NCBI GenBank assembly: GCA_003551485.1
Contig: PUMS01000397.1
Coordinates: forward strand, 1 to 5,701
Source: Phycisphaeraceae bacterium
Lineage (GTDB): Bacteria > Planctomycetota > Phycisphaerae > Phycisphaerales > Phycisphaeraceae
Direction of reading: 5' to 3'
Length of the DNA stretch: 5,701 nucleotides
Part shown: one piece after another, positions 4,961-5,701 of the stretch
Layout of the letters: every line of letters begins with the position of its first letter
Numbering within the stretch: position 1 is the stretch's first letter
The notes under the pieces: generated by a model
What the model saw: only the letters and a program-made list of their open reading frames with translations
Told to the model about the DNA's origin: nothing
Databases searched by the model: none
Program-made: the position numbers and the translations under genes

Positions 4961-5701
4961 ATGCATCGAGCCTTCCATCTTCTCGCCGCCGTCATCGTTG
5001 CCTCGAACGGCGTGACAGCGTTCGCGGATGACCCCATCGAGCGCCCATCGCATGAACGCGATGCCCGGACCATCGCGCCGCTGCTGGATGATGCCACCTT
5101 TCTGGTCCTGCGGGTGGACGTGGACCGCCTCGACCTCGAAGCCGCCATGCGCTGGCTCGATGCCGTCACCTCCGATGAACCGCCTCATGAACTCAAGGCC
5201 GCCGTGGAGCCGCTACTTCCGCTGCACCGGCTGTTGGATGAAAGCGGCATCGGACAGGTATACGTGCTGTTGAGCATGCTCCACCTCGATGCGGCCGGTT
5301 GGCGGCCGGCTCCCATCGTGGCCATGCCCATCAGCGATGAGCAGGCGGTGCGCGACATCAAGCCGTTGTGGGATGCGCTTGGCAGCGTCTTTACACCCGA
5401 GTGGGAACGGTACGCCGTCCGGTCGATGCACGGCCTGCTGGTCATCGCTCCACCGCGGGCACTGGACCACTTCGAAGGCCGGAATGGTGCATCCCGCCCC
5501 GAGCTCAGCCGCGCGTTCGAGCTGGCCGGGCCGGCGCCGGTGAACGTGGCGCTGATGGTGCCCGAATACTTCCGCCGCGCTGTCGACCAGGTCCAGCCTG
5601 AACTCCCGGAAGACTTTGGCGGCGGGCCAAGCCGGGTGCTGACCGATGGCGTGCGCATGATGGGTCTGGGAGTGGAACTGCCACCTCAGCCGCGGCTGGA
5701 G
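4961..5701 (+). CDS. Exported protein of an uncharacterised planctomycete-type family (3' partial)
   Basis: The frame is open from the ATG at 4961 to the window edge, 247 codons with no stop. Residues 5-22 form a Sec signal peptide with AFA at 20-22 and likely cleavage before Asp23. The mature protein begins with TIAPLLDDATFLVLRVDVDR (37-56), followed by helix-rich stretches, IGQVYVLLSM (97-106), APIVAMPI (117-124), HGLLVIAPPRAL (157-168) and RPELSRAFELAG (179-190). Near the end come PELPEDFGGGPSRVLTDGVR (213-232) and LGVELPPQP. From memory, this order (an opening strand 'T.lVlRVDv.rLDl', a middle 'vVvaPP.aL' strand, then 'LP..lGGGP...Lt.GvR...l....PP') matches a recurrent secreted planctomycete family without known function. 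I cannot confirm this without a search. No active-site motif or metal-binding cluster is seen. It shares gap size, ribosome binding site type and export with the preceding gene, so the two are probably co-expressed. Confidence 0.8.
   Translation, partial: MHRAFHLLAAVIVASNGVTAFADDPIERPSHERDARTIAPLLDDATFLVLRVDVDRLDLEAAMRWLDAVTSDEPPHELKAAVEPLLPLHRLLDESGIGQVYVLLSMLHLDAAGWRPAPIVAMPISDEQAVRDIKPLWDALGSVFTPEWERYAVRSMHGLLVIAPPRALDHFEGRNGASRPELSRAFELAGPAPVNVALMVPEYFRRAVDQVQPELPEDFGGGPSRVLTDGVRMMGLGVELPPQPRLE

Overview
The window is GC-rich (roughly 65-80% in hand-counted samples). Every gene I can support is on the + strand. The organism looks like a high-GC Planctomycete, possibly Phycisphaerae-like. 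This is an inference, mainly from the last two genes, whose sequence patterns I associate from memory with secreted planctomycete families. I could not run a database search.

Layout. (1) Bases 1-1244 hold the 3' part of a polytopic membrane protein. Its frame is open to the left edge, so the true start lies outside the window. It has an Arg/Gly-rich stretch before the first membrane segment, about eight membrane segments, and a C-terminal SHOCT-like helical hairpin. (2) Bases 1298-1852 encode a small predicted lipoprotein with a rhodanese-like fold whose catalytic cysteine appears replaced by serine, followed by a Pro/Gln/Ser tail built on a 9-bp tandem repeat. (3) Bases 1919-3367 encode a TAXI-family (TRAP-type) solute-binding protein with a membrane segment on each side of the binding domain and a cytoplasmic tail with predicted coiled coil. 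(4) Bases 3452-4918 encode a large secreted or periplasmic protein with an alpha-helical body and a C-terminal segment resembling the pseudopilin 'DPxTGxPFxY' region. (5) Bases 4961 to the right edge encode the first 247 residues of a second exported protein, from what I recall as an uncharacterised planctomycete family.

Gaps between genes are 53, 66, 84 and 42 bp, with no convincing terminator in any of them, so one transcript is possible. A split into genes 1-3 (very high GC, membrane-linked) and genes 4-5 (lower GC, exported, matched GGAG-type ribosome binding sites 7 nt before ATG) is equally plausible. The first three would put a membrane protein, a surface-anchored sulfur-carrier-like domain without its thiol, and a tethered ligand-binding domain at the same envelope. 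This looks more like sensing or scaffolding than classical transport, because no TRAP permease gene is visible. No RNA genes, insertion sequences, CRISPR arrays, origins or attachment sites were seen. No stretch over 300 bases lacks a gene.
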